Positions 20,527 to 30,670 of a stretch of 64,000 nucleotides of DNA are shown here, piece by piece. The stretch lies in the NCBI GenBank assembly GCA_943789455.1, contig CALSUE010000002.1, positions 1-64,000 on the forward strand, written 5' to 3'. The stretch comes from an uncultured Flavobacteriaceae bacterium. Its GTDB lineage: Bacteria; Bacteroidota; Bacteroidia; Flavobacteriales; Flavobacteriaceae. A program made the translations under genes and the position numbers. Below the pieces are notes generated by a model. The model was not told the origin of the DNA and searched no databases. It worked only from the letters and a program-made list of their open reading frames with translations. The first letter of the stretch is position 1; the number at the start of each line of letters is the position of its first letter.

Positions 20527-21946
20527 TATTATTTTTTGATACTAAATAATAGTTCCAAGGTGAAAGCGTTAACTTATCGAGTTTAAACTCGATATTTTTA
20601 TTTTGCAATAGGTCTTTATAATCACCTTCTAAGTTGACGGAAAATACTTGTTCTTCATTAGTTAAATTCCCAATAAAGTAAACCACCGCATCTTCTTTAC
20701 TTCTTTTAAAAGCCACTACATTTTCATTTTCAGTAGTTAATCGTTCATAAGATGCTGCTAATTTACCTCCATGAAATGCAGTATGATTATTTTTTAAATC
20801 TCCTAATTTTGTGAGTAAGTTCCAGGTAGCTCCTTTGGTCTTTGGAATACTATCTTTTTCAAAAAACTTTAAACGATGATTCAAATCATATTCTTGGCCA
20901 CTATAAATTAGAGGCATACCAGGCATTGCATAAACAAGAGTTGTTAAAATTTCACTAGCCTCTCCCATTCGTTCTTTGACAGTTCCACTCCATGAATTTT
21001 CATCGTGATTTGTCACAAAATTCATATTAAAATCTGATGCCTCTAACACTTCATTTTGTTTCTCCATATAGGTGTCAAAATTACTCACAGTAGCTTCTCC
21101 TTTGGCTATACTATTTAAAATATGATGGCCTTCCCATGCATATTGCATATCAAAACCATTTCTAAAAAGCTCATGTTGTTCTGCTTCTGCCAACATAAAA
21201 ATGGGTTTAATTTTTTTTAACTCTGTAATGGCTTCATTAAAAAATACAGGAGGTACTTTATGAGCAACATCCATTCTATAGCCGTCAATATCAAAATTTT
21301 CGACCCAATATTTTAAGTCTTTGATCATCTCTTGCTGCATGTCTAGATTATCATAATTAAGATCTGCAGTATCTGTCCATCCCCAAGATTTTCCTGTATC
21401 TGGATTAATTGGATCTATGATTTCACCCTGTTCGTTTTGAGTATACCATTCTGGGTGAGCGGTAATCCAAGGGTGATCCCATCCGGTATGATTTGGCACC
21501 CAATCTACAATAACATATATCCCGTTGTTGTGGGCGGTAGCTATTAACGCTTTAAAATCATCTTTATCTCCAAATTCTGGATTAATGGCTTTATAATCAG
21601 ATACTGAATAATAACTCCCTAAGTATTTTTTACGCTCTTCTTTATCCTCAATTTCACTTGTAAAAGAACCATCGGTTGCCTTTCTTTTTATTTCTGAAAT
21701 TGGATTGATAGGCATTAACCAAATTACTTTAACACCCAATTCTTTGAGCACTGGAATGTCTTTCGTAAATGCCTTAAAGGTTCCTTCTTTAGAATATTGC
21801 CTAATATTAGCTTCATAAATAACTGCTGTTTCTAATACTTGATCAGAAATTGGAGCTATGAGTTTGTCATTTTTATTTACCGCTTCATCTTGTTGGCAAG
21901 AAAAAAATAGAATTGATATTACTACTACTAAATTTTTAATCTTCAT
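20519..21946 (-). CDS. GH13 alpha-amylase family lipoprotein
   Basis: VIVDWVPNHTGWDHPW, IDGYRMDVAHKVP, MLAEAEQ, NFVTNHDENSW; lipobox LFFSCQQ. Confidence 0.9.
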   Translation of the reverse strand: MKIKNLVVVISILFFSCQQDEAVNKNDKLIAPISDQVLETAVIYEANIRQYSKEGTFKAFTKDIPVLKELGVKVIWLMPINPISEIKRKATDGSFTSEIEDKEERKKYLGSYYSVSDYKAINPEFGDKDDFKALIATAHNNGIYVIVDWVPNHTGWDHPWITAHPEWYTQNEQGEIIDPINPDTGKSWGWTDTADLNYDNLDMQQEMIKDLKYWVENFDIDGYRMDVAHKVPPVFFNEAITELKKIKPIFMLAEAEQHELFRNGFDMQYAWEGHHILNSIAKGEATVSNFDTYMEKQNEVLEASDFNMNFVTNHDENSWSGTVKERMGEASEILTTLVYAMPGMPLIYSGQEYDLNHRLKFFEKDSIPKTKGATWNLLTKLGDLKNNHTAFHGGKLAASYERLTTENENVVAFKRSKEDAVVYFIGNLTNEEQVFSVNLEGDYKDLLQNKNIEFKLDKLTLSPWNYYLVSKNNNE

Positions 21947-21967
21947 GATTACTACTTTTATTCAGTT

Positions 21968-23277
21968 TTATGTATCTGTGTTTAACGTTTCGTTTAATCT
22001 CAGGGCTAGAATAGCAGCCACGGCAAAAAACACTCCTGCAAATAACATGGCATAGATAGCATTTCCATCTAATAAGTATTTATAAATAGGACCAAAAGTT
22101 AGTGTTTCTACTCCCATTGGTATAACAATCATCATGTTTAAGATCCCCATATACACCCCTCTTCTATCTTGAGGAACAATTTTAGAAACCATGGTGTACG
22201 GTATTCCCATCATGGCTGCCCAGCCAATCCCAAATAAGATCATAGGTAATACTACCAGTAAAGGATCTGTTATAAATGGAATACAGAATAGTGCTAAAGC
22301 TGTTCCAAACAAACTCAATGCATACATTTTCTTATTCCCAAACTTTAGAGTTAAAGGCACTAAAATTAAAGCTATTAGCATCGTTGTAGTGTTGTAGGTA
22401 AGGCTCATAGCTGCAGATTGAGATCCTGCTTCAGAGATAGAATAGCCCATTGTTTTCATAAAAAGTGGGGTTGAAAATTGCCAATACACAAATAAGGCAT
22501 ACCATTGAAAAAGATACACAGCGCCAATTTTCCACATAAATTTGGGCATATCTTTCACTGCTTCTCTAATTTCAATGAAAGGTTTGGCCATTTTATTAAG
22601 TAATGACAGGGTTTTTATTTTATTAATCTCTTTCAATTCCTCAGCCGAAGGAGGAATTTCTGCGGTTTTAAAAACTGACCATAAAATGGTGGTTAAAGAA
22701 AGTATGGCGCCTATATAAAAAGAATAGTAAATCCATTGTGGTATTGTTCCAGCAACATCAGCTTCTTTACCAAATAAATATTGAAACAACAGAATAGATC
22801 CTGTAGCTAGTAATGTTCCTAACCCACAAAATAAACTCTGCATTTGATACCCTAAACTCAATTGTTTTTCAGGTAATTTATCCCCTACAAAAGCTCTATA
22901 AGGCTCCATAGCCACATTATTACCCACATCTAAAATCCATAGTAATCCAACGGCAAACCAAAGAACCGGACTATGAGGAAATGCAAACAAACAAATACTA
23001 CCTAGTAGGGCACCGATCAAGAAATAAGGTTTACGTCTACCCCATTTTAAAGACCATGTCTTGTCTGATAGTGCTCCAATAATTGGCTGTACTACTAACC
23101 CTGTTACAGGTCCTGCTATATTTAATATAGGCAACATGTCTTCTGAGGCTCCCAAATATACAAAAATATGGGGTTTATTGCTGTTTGCTGTAATCCAAAA
23201 CTGTATTGAATTCCTAAGAATCCAACATTCATATTAAAGATTTGCCAAAAGGATAAACTTGGTTTCGATATTTTCAT
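21968..23277 (-). CDS. MFS transporter (SLC45/GPH-type sugar transporter), interrupted by an apparent single-base frameshift at 23162-23166
   Basis: ORF from 23155 starts inside the protein; upstream reverse-strand translation MKISKPSLSFWQIFNMNVGFLGIQYSFGLQQTAINPIF joins VYLGASEDMLPILNIAGPVTGLVVQPIIGALSDKTWSLKWGRRKPYF after one base shift. Confidence 0.88.
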
Positions 23278-23299
23278 ATTGGTTAATTTAATATTGATT

Positions 23300-24973
23300 T
23301 TAAAACTTCAAAACTACTGCTTGATATGGTTTTAAAGTAATGGTGTCTTTATCAACTGAGAACTCATTATAATTATTAATCAGAACTTCTTTACTATGAT
23401 CAAAATTAGGCAAACTGATACTAGATTCAGACTCAGAAAAATTTAATAGAATTGTCATTTGCTCATCATCCAAAGTTCTACTATATGCGTAAATAGTTTG
23501 GTGCTCTTCTTGAATAATTTTGTAATTCCCGTATACTAGCAACAGATTATCTTTTCTAAATGTTACCATTTTTTTGAAATGATTCAAAACAGAATTTTGA
23601 TCATTTTGTTGATTTGCCACATTAACTGTTGTATGATTTTCATGTACTGGTAACCAAGGGGTCTCACTTGAAAACCCAGCGTTATTTGAAGTATCCCATT
23701 GCATAGGTGTTCTTCCGTTATCTCTTGAAAGTAAATTTAACTTTTTCAGATAGTGATCTAGATCCTCACCATCTGATGCTGCTTTCTTATACCCATTAAT
23801 GGCTGCAATATCTTTATATTGTTCAATCTTTGTAAACCCAATATTTGTCATCCCTAATTCATCTCCATAATACATAAAGGGTGTTCCTCGCATAGAAAGA
23901 ATAAACGTATTCAGTAACTTGGCAGAATAATCCTTAAATGCTGGCTTATCACTACCATATCGATTTATAAATCTAGATTGATCGTGATTTGATAAATAAA
24001 TAGCAATCCATCCATTTTCAGCAAATGATTTGTCCCATTTTGTAAACGATTTTTTAAATTGAGCCAGCGTACATTTTTCTAGAGTAGTAACCATATCTGT
24101 GGCTTCAAAATGATACGCCATTTGCAATTCATTACGATCCTTATCCACTAAATCATGAGCATCTTTTAATGTGCTTCCAACCCCTTCTGAAACCGCAAAG
24201 ACATCATATTTACTCAAAACTTGTTCATTCATTTCTTTTAAATAACTATGTATGTGTGGACCCATTCCATGATATTCAATGACACTTGGTATATCTACAT
24301 CATACCCTTCTGGAAATGGAGGAAATGTAATGTCTTTACTTACATATTGAAAAGCATCTAAACGAAAACCATCTACGCCTTTCTCTGCCCAAAATTTCAT
24401 AATATCATAAACCTCTTGGCGCACTTTTGGGTTTTCCCAATTCAAATCAGGCTGTTTTTGAGAAAAGTAATGTAAGTAATATGAATCTGTTTGTTCATCA
24501 TATTTCCAAGCATCACTGTTTTCATCAAAAAAACTCCATCGATAATTTGGTTTCCCTTTTTCAGCAGGCCACCAATGATAATAATCTCTATATGAATTGT
24601 CTCTAGAGCTACGAGATTGTTTGAACCATTCATGCTCATCACTACTATGATTCACGACTACATCCATGATAAATTTCATGCCACGTTGATGAAGACCTTC
24701 AAGAAGTTCATCAAAATCTTCCATAGTACCAAATTCTTTCATAATGGCACGATAGTCACTAATATCATAGCCATTATCATCATTAGGTGATTCATAAATT
24801 GGGTTAAGCCAAACCATGGTTACCCCTAAACTTTTGATATAATCTAATTTTTGAATGATGCCTCTTAAATCACCAACACCATTTCCACTGGTGTCTTTAT
24901 AGCTTCTTGGATAGATTTGATATACAATTCCCTCTTTCCACCAGTTTTTTTCTTGTAGTGAGTTGTTAGCCAT
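23300..24973 (-). CDS. GH13 alpha-glucosidase (oligo-1,6-glucosidase/sucrase type)
   Basis: WWKEGIVYQIYPRSYKDTSGNGVGDLRGI, MDVVVNHSSDEHEWF, DGFRLDAF, AVSEGVGS, IYLSNHDQSR. Confidence 0.93.
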   Translation of the reverse strand: MANNSLQEKNWWKEGIVYQIYPRSYKDTSGNGVGDLRGIIQKLDYIKSLGVTMVWLNPIYESPNDDNGYDISDYRAIMKEFGTMEDFDELLEGLHQRGMKFIMDVVVNHSSDEHEWFKQSRSSRDNSYRDYYHWWPAEKGKPNYRWSFFDENSDAWKYDEQTDSYYLHYFSQKQPDLNWENPKVRQEVYDIMKFWAEKGVDGFRLDAFQYVSKDITFPPFPEGYDVDIPSVIEYHGMGPHIHSYLKEMNEQVLSKYDVFAVSEGVGSTLKDAHDLVDKDRNELQMAYHFEATDMVTTLEKCTLAQFKKSFTKWDKSFAENGWIAIYLSNHDQSRFINRYGSDKPAFKDYSAKLLNTFILSMRGTPFMYYGDELGMTNIGFTKIEQYKDIAAINGYKKAASDGEDLDHYLKKLNLLSRDNGRTPMQWDTSNNAGFSSETPWLPVHENHTTVNVANQQNDQNSVLNHFKKMVTFRKDNLLLVYGNYKIIQEEHQTIYAYSRTLDDEQMTILLNFSESESSISLPNFDHSKEVLINNYNEFSVDKDTITLKPYQAVVLKF

Positions 24974-25047
24974 GTATGATTATATATTATACGATTTAAT
25001 TATACTACGAAGGTTCAACTAAAGTATTAAATTCTAGTGAATACAAA

Positions 25048-25081
25048 GTGTATAATTATTCAGTGAAAAAAAATGAACAAA
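25048..25081 (-). promoter_or_regulatory. putative AraC-type operator, copy 1 (upstream of the alpha-glucosidase operon)
   Basis: GTGTATAATTATTCAGTGAAAAAAAATGAACAAA; TTATTCA-N11-TGAACAA; 31/34 identical to the copy at 47689..47722. Confidence 0.65.
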
Positions 25082-25147
25082 GAATTCAGTATTTGTTATT
25101 TAGAGCCCTTATTAGCCAGGTATTTTAACTATGGAAAAGTAAAGTAA

Positions 25148-26038
25148 CTATTCTTTTAAAGGCATAAATATTTCTGCCTCCCATTGTAACTCATCACCTC
25201 CAAAATTTGGATTGCTATAAAAAACTTCCAAAGGTTTTTTATCTATCACTATGTCATTATTCTCTGCATAATCCAATAACGCATACCAAGCTCTATCAGA
25301 GGTAATATAGTTTCCATTATAGGTGGCTTTTAAAGCTTTTACTGCATTATATTGTTTATACTGAATACGAGGGTCTATTGGGAGAGAATCACTTTTTATG
25401 ACAGGAAAACAAAAATCATAAGCAATACTATCATTTTGTGTATTCCAATGGGTTATTTTAACAAAAGGTGTTCCATTCATTTCAATATTTTCAGCTGAAA
25501 GTACGCTGGTTAATAAAGAATAGTTTTGCATCATTCCTCTTGCTTTTTCAATTTGCAAGCCTTTCATTGAAATATAAGCAGCATAGGTAGATCTTGTAGT
25601 ATCTTTTCCAACTACTGTTACCCTAATTTTTTTTAAATGTTCTTTGAGTTTAGCTATAAAGTCTGTTACAGTATATTCTATTCTTTTTTCAAAATCTGTA
25701 GTCCCAAAAGGTATAGAAATTCTATTAGCAAAACTGTGCTCTTTATCAGTTACGTAGACATTTACTTTAGAAATAGAATCATTTACTGAGCTTATAGACC
25801 AATCATAATTGAAGGTCGAGTCTTTAACTATAATCTGCTGTGTTAAGTTTTTAAGATTTTCTTGTTGAATAGGACTTGAGTTTTCTAAACTTGTATTCCA
25901 AAGTTTGATAGATTGATTAATAGTCCCTGCAGATGTTTTTACTTTAAAAGTCACTAAATAATCATAAGGTTTTATGATGAGATACCAGAGTAAAAAACCC
26001 CCTAATATAAATCCTATAATAGCGCTTATTTTTTTCAT
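25148..26038 (-). CDS. membrane-anchored GyrI-like / AraC effector-binding-domain protein
   Basis: N-terminal TM; SRPBCC-like region then C-terminal GyrI-like domain (KALKATYNGNYITSDRAWYALLDYAENNDI..EVFYSNP). Confidence 0.65.
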   Translation of the reverse strand: MKKISAIIGFILGGFLLWYLIIKPYDYLVTFKVKTSAGTINQSIKLWNTSLENSSPIQQENLKNLTQQIIVKDSTFNYDWSISSVNDSISKVNVYVTDKEHSFANRISIPFGTTDFEKRIEYTVTDFIAKLKEHLKKIRVTVVGKDTTRSTYAAYISMKGLQIEKARGMMQNYSLLTSVLSAENIEMNGTPFVKITHWNTQNDSIAYDFCFPVIKSDSLPIDPRIQYKQYNAVKALKATYNGNYITSDRAWYALLDYAENNDIVIDKKPLEVFYSNPNFGGDELQWEAEIFMPLKE

Positions 26039-26081
26039 TTATTATTATATTATTACAAAAAACAAGATGAATAGTTATATT

Positions 26082-27425
26082 CTAGTTGTTCAACATTGTT
26101 AATTTTTCAGTAACCAATTCTCCAATCTTTCGGCCCTGTCCTACACCAACCTCAACTGCAGCTTTGTAATGAATTCCTCCATACATTCTACTGATGGCAG
26201 CCTCGTCTGCAGCTACTTTAAAAGAAGAGAAAGATCGAATTGGTAAACCATAGGGCACCTCTGTATCGTCTTCAAAGCTAAAATTATCACCAAAAATAGA
26301 GGTAAGTACTATTGAAGCAGCTCCAGAAACAACAGAATGACCACTTGTATATTCTGGAAAGGGTGGGGTTTGTAAAATAGGCTTCCATTCATCATCAAAA
26401 TAGGTATTTATTAAGGTCTCTGGACGTACCAAATTACTTCTATATTTTTCATCCCAACAACTGATAAAGGCATCTGCTATAGCAATAGAGGTCTTTGTAT
26501 AAGCAAAAACTGTTCTGTTAAAATCTGCCTTTTCTTTTTTAGTAGCAATTTTAGTGATCCCAATCCAATGCGCTCCAGGAGTTATTTTTTTTACGGCAAA
26601 CATCAAATGTCCACGAGTTACTGAAACATAGGGATTACAATCCCAAAATTGAGCAATGGCAATTTCTTCTGAGCTGTCTCCTTTTTTTGTGATTTCTTTG
26701 CTAATCTCATATACCTCGACAAGTTCTTTGTAAAAATCAGAATTTTTATCCATTGAAAATTTTGGTGGAGGCACTGGTTTAAATTGGTCTGCTGAGGCTA
26801 AAACAAAAGAGCGTATTTTGTTCCAGTGAGGTTCTAAACCATCCATATATGAGGGAGGGGTAGGTTGCCATCTTCCTTCATCTTCAGAATCTACGCTAAA
26901 TTTAGGCATCGTTCTAGTCTGTGCATAATTATCTTTATTCATCCAATCTGAAATGTATGCTGCAACCTCCAAACCGTATGCCTTTGATTCCTTGAATTCT
27001 TTGGGGTTTTTAGCTTCCCAAACATTGTATAAGCTATCTCTGTGTGTTTCTATTTTAGCCTCAGAAAAAATTAGTTGTTTGCTTAGATGTATATGTGCAA
27101 TTAAGGCAGCAAGAGGATAATTTATACGCTTTGATTCATCTGGAGATGGAATAGCTCCTAAATGTTTAATCTGATTTTTTAGAGAAAGATAAGTCGTGTC
27201 ATTCTGAGCTAAAATTTCATAGGCTGCTATATTTGGATAAGCAAAAACTCTACTAGCTACTGGTGGTGAAAATATATCGTGAATCATAACCTCTACAACT
27301 TTATCAATTACTGTATGGAAATGATCAGTAGTCACTTCTATGGGAACTGAATTCTCTTTACAGGAAAACAATCCCATAACAATTGTTGTTGCTAGTACAT
27401 ATAATTTGAATTGTTTCATGACCAC
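26082..27425 (-). CDS. vanadium-dependent haloperoxidase-like PAP2-superfamily lipoprotein
   Basis: Vanadate/phosphate site motifs KYRSNLVRP, YTSGHSVVSGAAS, ISRMYGGIHYKAAVEVG; lipobox GLFSCKE. Confidence 0.88.
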   Translation of the reverse strand: MVMKQFKLYVLATTIVMGLFSCKENSVPIEVTTDHFHTVIDKVVEVMIHDIFSPPVASRVFAYPNIAAYEILAQNDTTYLSLKNQIKHLGAIPSPDESKRINYPLAALIAHIHLSKQLIFSEAKIETHRDSLYNVWEAKNPKEFKESKAYGLEVAAYISDWMNKDNYAQTRTMPKFSVDSEDEGRWQPTPPSYMDGLEPHWNKIRSFVLASADQFKPVPPPKFSMDKNSDFYKELVEVYEISKEITKKGDSSEEIAIAQFWDCNPYVSVTRGHLMFAVKKITPGAHWIGITKIATKKEKADFNRTVFAYTKTSIAIADAFISCWDEKYRSNLVRPETLINTYFDDEWKPILQTPPFPEYTSGHSVVSGAASIVLTSIFGDNFSFEDDTEVPYGLPIRSFSSFKVAADEAAISRMYGGIHYKAAVEVGVGQGRKIGELVTEKLTMLNN

Positions 27426-30400
27426 TATTTAATTAATTGGTATACTTGGACACTATCGTTGTTAATAGTAGCCAACACATATGTTTTATTTTGAACTTTA
27501 ATACTATTTAATTTTTTTACAGCTTTTTGACTAAAGTCAAGTCCAATTTTATTTCCTAAAATAATTTTTTCTTCATCAAAAATTAATGCTCCGGGAAAAG
27601 AGTCAAATCTTCCTTGATATGGACTCACTCCAAAATAATTTCCTGCTACTAAAACTTCATTTACTCCATTGGCATCAAAATCGAATTCTAAAAAAGCTGA
27701 TATTGGGGATACCTGTAACTCATTTTTAAAAGGAATAAATGTAAATGTATTGTTTTCATTCTTTAAATACCCGGAAGCCAGAGTATTTACTTCAAATATA
27801 CGCGCTTTCTTTAACACTGATTTTTCAAAAATGGCATCAATTGATTTTCCTGCAAAACTCTTATAATTGGTAAATTTCTTTCGTAAACTTACAATTTGAC
27901 TTGCCAATTCGTCTAACCCTAATAATGGGTAATAGGCTCCATTTTTAAAATTACAAAGAATGGTTTCTGTACTTCCGTTTCCATCAAAATCTGAATAGTA
28001 CATTCGTAACGGATGCGCTTGTGAAGCCTCAAATTTTGAATTTTTACCCCAATTTCCAAGAAGATAGTCTACGTCTCCGTCTTTATCAATATCGAAAGGA
28101 GTAATCTGTTGCCATAATCCAGTTAATTTTGACTTTATAAGATTTTCTTCAACAAAATTACCCTTTGTGTTTTTGAAAAATTTGGGGGTCATCCATTCGC
28201 CTACCAATATCAGATCTACAAAACCATCTGAATTGTAATCCTCCCATATTGCGTCTGTGATCATCCCTGTATTTTGGAAAGGTTGGTTTTCTAGGATTGA
28301 AAACTTACCCTTATTATTTTGTAAAATATAGGAATTAGGAATTGCTCCAAAATTATTGGATACCATATTATTTCCAACAAAAACATCTAAATCTCCATCA
28401 TGATCATAGTCTGCTGCTTTTATAACTGATGCATTTTCAAAGTACGCTGGTAATTGTTGTTTTTCAAAACCAACTTCACTCTGGGTATAATAAGTATCAA
28501 GTAAAGGTGTCATTTTATTATAAAAATCTGAACCACCTGTTCCAACAATCACATCGTTTTTTCTATCGTTGTTTAGGTCTGCAATTAGCGCTACAACATC
28601 CTCATTAATAGAGTCATTTGCAATAATTTCTATTTTTTCTTCTTTAAAAAAACTGTCTTTTTGAACAAAAATTTTAGCAGAATTAAACTTAGACCCTCCA
28701 AAATAAATATCTTCTTTCCCATCATTGTTTAGATCACCAACTGCAACGGCAGGACCTCTGTCTGAGTTTTGATAAGGAATTAATTTTTGACGATTAAAAT
28801 CTGTGTAATTGTCTTCAGTATGAGTGAAATTAACTCCTAGATTATTTGAGACTTTTTTAAAGATTGGTGTCTCTTTTTTTAATAAATGTGAATAATTAAA
28901 AGGCTCTGTTCTTTCTGGACTAATTGTCAATTGCTGGTTTACAGTAATATTTTTTAGAGTTTGAAAGGTTTTATTGGGCCAAACAATAGTTATTGAATCT
29001 ACTTCTTTAACTTGACCGTAACCAAAATGAACGATGGGTTCTGAAGAGGATTGAAATCCTCTCACTGTATACAATTCTTTAAATTGTAATTCTCCTTTAG
29101 CGTAAGAATAAACCTTGGTTCCAATACCAAAAGTGTTCGGTGAAGGGTAGTCAAACTTTAATTGAAGGTAATTAGCTTTCTCATTGGTTTGATTGACGTA
29201 TAATGATACATTTTCATTAATATTACTTACTACCAAGTCAAGGTCTCCGTCATTATCGAGATCTCCAAGTGCTGTCGCTCCAGAAACTCCTTTTTTATTG
29301 GAAATCCACTCACCAGATTTATCTTCAAATTCTAAGTTTTTAACCCCTTTGAAAATATAATTATGAGCTTCACCTGTGGGCATCATTTGTAATGCTTTTT
29401 GATCTACTAACTTTGTATTGTCTATCTTTTTCTGAATTTGTTCATTAGAAACAAATTTAATAAAGTCTAAATCATTTGGTCTTTTAGAAATTCCGTTAGA
29501 AATAAATAAATCTTGTTCACCATCTTGATTGAAATCTGCAAATAAACTACTCCAACTCCAATCTGTAGCTGCTATTCCGCTAAGTAGTGCAGTTTCTAAA
29601 TAACTAGAATTTTTCTGATTTACATAGAGCATATTTCTGGTAAACTGATAATGATACCCATACTTTTGAGTTCTTAATTTTTGAATCTGAATATTATCAT
29701 CTCCTTCAGAAGTTTTTAAAACTACCTCGTCTTCTGGTAGCATATCTAATGAAATAATGTCTGGTAATCCATCATGATTAATATCAGCTACATCATTACC
29801 CATAGAAAAACGAGAAGTATGACCAAAGTAATCTTTCAATTGATCGGAAAAAGTACCATCTCTATTGTTTATATAATAATAATCGTCTTCGTGAAAGTCA
29901 TTTCCAATATAGAGGTCTGGAAACCCGTCTTGATTAAAATCAGCAACAGAAATACCCAATCCATAACCGTTAATTCCACCAAAAATTCCAGCGGATTCAC
30001 TAACATCTGTAAAAGTTCCTCCATCGTTTCTTAATAACCTGTCTCCGGTTTGCTCATTTCGGTTGTATCGTAAATCTGCTTTTCCAAAAGACTCCTGGGT
30101 GTGAATGGCATGGTTTAAGAGATAGATATCTAAATCACCATCTAAATCAAAATCTAAAAATGCTGCAGAAGAACTGTAGGAATCAAAATCTAGTTTATAT
30201 TGTTCTGCACTTTCTGTAAAAGTTTCATCTCCATTGTTGATATACAATTCATTAAAGCCATAAAACCCGTTAACACCAACAACAGCGCATACATAAATGT
30301 CTAATAAACCATCTCCATTGATATCTCCCATAACGGCTCCCGTATTCCATGAGCTATTACCAGATACATTTGACTTCGATGTTATATCCTCAAATTCTAA

Positions 30401-30670
30401 ATTTCCTTTATTAATAAAAAGCTTATTTTTTTCTTGATTTGCTGAGAGAAAAATATCTAAAAGACCATCATTGTTTATATCACCCAAAGCAACACCCCCA
30501 CCGTTGTAATAATATAAATAATCAAGAATATTTAGTTCGTTAGTAGGTGTAATCGTATTCTTAAAGTTTAATCCTGTTTCTTGAGAAGTTGGATTTTTGA
30601 ATAATAATTCCTTTTTATTACATGCTAATAATAGTATAGAAAAACACAGTATAATTGCTTTATTACTCAT
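27425..30670 (-). CDS. FG-GAP/VCBS repeat + ASPIC/UnbV domain lipoprotein (paralog 3)
   Basis: 1081 aa; repeated GDINNDGLLDI/DLDNDGDLDL; NTFGIGTKVYSYAKG..RGFQSSSEPIVHFGYG..WPNKTFQTLKNITV; lipobox LLLACNKK. Confidence 0.9.
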   Translation of the reverse strand: MSNKAIILCFSILLLACNKKELLFKNPTSQETGLNFKNTITPTNELNILDYLYYYNGGGVALGDINNDGLLDIFLSANQEKNKLFINKGNLEFEDITSKSNVSGNSSWNTGAVMGDINGDGLLDIYVCAVVGVNGFYGFNELYINNGDETFTESAEQYKLDFDSYSSSAAFLDFDLDGDLDIYLLNHAIHTQESFGKADLRYNRNEQTGDRLLRNDGGTFTDVSESAGIFGGINGYGLGISVADFNQDGFPDLYIGNDFHEDDYYYINNRDGTFSDQLKDYFGHTSRFSMGNDVADINHDGLPDIISLDMLPEDEVVLKTSEGDDNIQIQKLRTQKYGYHYQFTRNMLYVNQKNSSYLETALLSGIAATDWSWSSLFADFNQDGEQDLFISNGISKRPNDLDFIKFVSNEQIQKKIDNTKLVDQKALQMMPTGEAHNYIFKGVKNLEFEDKSGEWISNKKGVSGATALGDLDNDGDLDLVVSNINENVSLYVNQTNEKANYLQLKFDYPSPNTFGIGTKVYSYAKGELQFKELYTVRGFQSSSEPIVHFGYGQVKEVDSITIVWPNKTFQTLKNITVNQQLTISPERTEPFNYSHLLKKETPIFKKVSNNLGVNFTHTEDNYTDFNRQKLIPYQNSDRGPAVAVGDLNNDGKEDIYFGGSKFNSAKIFVQKDSFFKEEKIEIIANDSINEDVVALIADLNNDRKNDVIVGTGGSDFYNKMTPLLDTYYTQSEVGFEKQQLPAYFENASVIKAADYDHDGDLDVFVGNNMVSNNFGAIPNSYILQNNKGKFSILENQPFQNTGMITDAIWEDYNSDGFVDLILVGEWMTPKFFKNTKGNFVEENLIKSKLTGLWQQITPFDIDKDGDVDYLLGNWGKNSKFEASQAHPLRMYYSDFDGNGSTETILCNFKNGAYYPLLGLDELASQIVSLRKKFTNYKSFAGKSIDAIFEKSVLKKARIFEVNTLASGYLKNENNTFTFIPFKNELQVSPISAFLEFDFDANGVNEVLVAGNYFGVSPYQGRFDSFPGALIFDEEKIILGNKIGLDFSQKAVKKLNSIKVQNKTYVLATINNDSVQVYQLIK

